A stretch of 63,232 nucleotides of DNA from Nostoc sp. CHAB 5834 (GTDB lineage Bacteria > Cyanobacteriota > Cyanobacteriia > Cyanobacteriales > Nostocaceae), in assembly GCA_020829485.1 (NCBI GenBank), contig JAIVFU010000010.1:62062-125293 (forward strand), in the 5' to 3' direction. Numbering within the stretch: position 1 is the first letter of the stretch; every line of letters starts with the position of its first letter. The notes beneath the pieces were generated by a model, which was not told where the DNA came from, made no database searches, and saw only the letters and a program-made list of their open reading frames with translations. Shown piece after piece: positions 63,196 to 63,232 of the stretch. Both the position numbers and the translations under genes were made by a program.

Positions 63196-63232
63196 GCCAA
63201 CACTTTGCGATTCAAACGACTTGTCAAATGCC
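63101..63232 (+). CDS. Possible partial gene at the right edge
   Basis: An ATG at 63101, in a frame different from the toxin tail, opens MKRDVQLILSQDYQTVMVPN and runs off the edge. Alternatively a gene starts at 63192 (MSQHFAIQTTCQM) overlapping the toxin stop as ATGA. Too short to decide. Confidence 0.3.
   Translation, partial: MKRDVQLILSQDYQTVMVPNQTDDLARHKQYEPTLCDSNDLSNA

Overview
The window reads as chromosome of a filamentous, Nostoc/Anabaena-like cyanobacterium. Supporting signs are the many HIP1 octamers (GCGATCGC), abundant short tandemly repeated (STRR) heptamers, dispersed palindromes, cyanobacterial gene families (CoaR/CoaT, Psb34, HLIP, ThiO-ThiG fusion, a CruA/CruP-like cyclase, DUF4912, DUF3611, CCB1-like) and SLH surface proteins. 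I found no tRNA, rRNA or CRISPR array.

Layout. 1-3.1 kb: the first 1040 codons of a large minus-strand protein (PstS-like domain, membrane segment, two DUF4912 domains) that runs off the left edge. 3.5-8.4 kb: a cobalt efflux divergon (coaR, coaT) with an AAA ATPase/TOPRIM-like gene pair placed between regulator and pump. 8.5-18.3 kb: housekeeping genes (aat, rpsN, nth, rseP, serS), a PadR regulator, a CCB1-like b6f assembly factor and a Hik2-like sensor kinase. 18.3-24.6 kb: a secreted/surface cluster of SLH and glycine-zipper proteins built from shared modules, plus a PEP-CTERM-like protein. 25-34.3 kb: a TPR protein, psb34, thiO/thiG, a small ferredoxin, cimA and a DUF5648 repeat protein flanked by 210-bp direct repeats. 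34.4-47.2 kb: a CruA/CruP-like lycopene cyclase, a permease pair, a WD40 protein, an HLIP and ald. 47.3-54.8 kb: a second AAA/TOPRIM-like pair whose ATPase carries one in-frame stop, dusB, a PD-(D/E)XK-like (Rpn family) pseudogene broken by a MITE, desC, and a TetR regulator fused to a degenerate tyrosine-recombinase-like domain. 54.9-63.2 kb: accessory region with a GNAT enzyme, a three-gene AAA+/membrane/soluble operon divergent from a NACHT STAND NTPase, a DUF6888/DUF6887 pair, and a PIN toxin-antitoxin module.

The best candidates for an undescribed system are (1) the AAA+/membrane/soluble operon at 56.6-58.3 kb, where the two small proteins share a C-terminal motif, facing a NACHT protein across a large perfect dyad; (2) the TetR/dead-recombinase fusion beside desC with paired operator-like palindromes; and (3) the two AAA/TOPRIM-like modules embedded among housekeeping genes, one translationally coupled to coaR.

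Mobile and repetitive DNA shapes the window. There are three copies of a TA-targeting MITE, one with a reconstructable empty site; two copies of a second MITE; and repeats inserted in frame inside conserved enzymes (coaR, thiO/thiG, cimA and the lycopene cyclase). All assignments come from reading the sequence; no database search was run.
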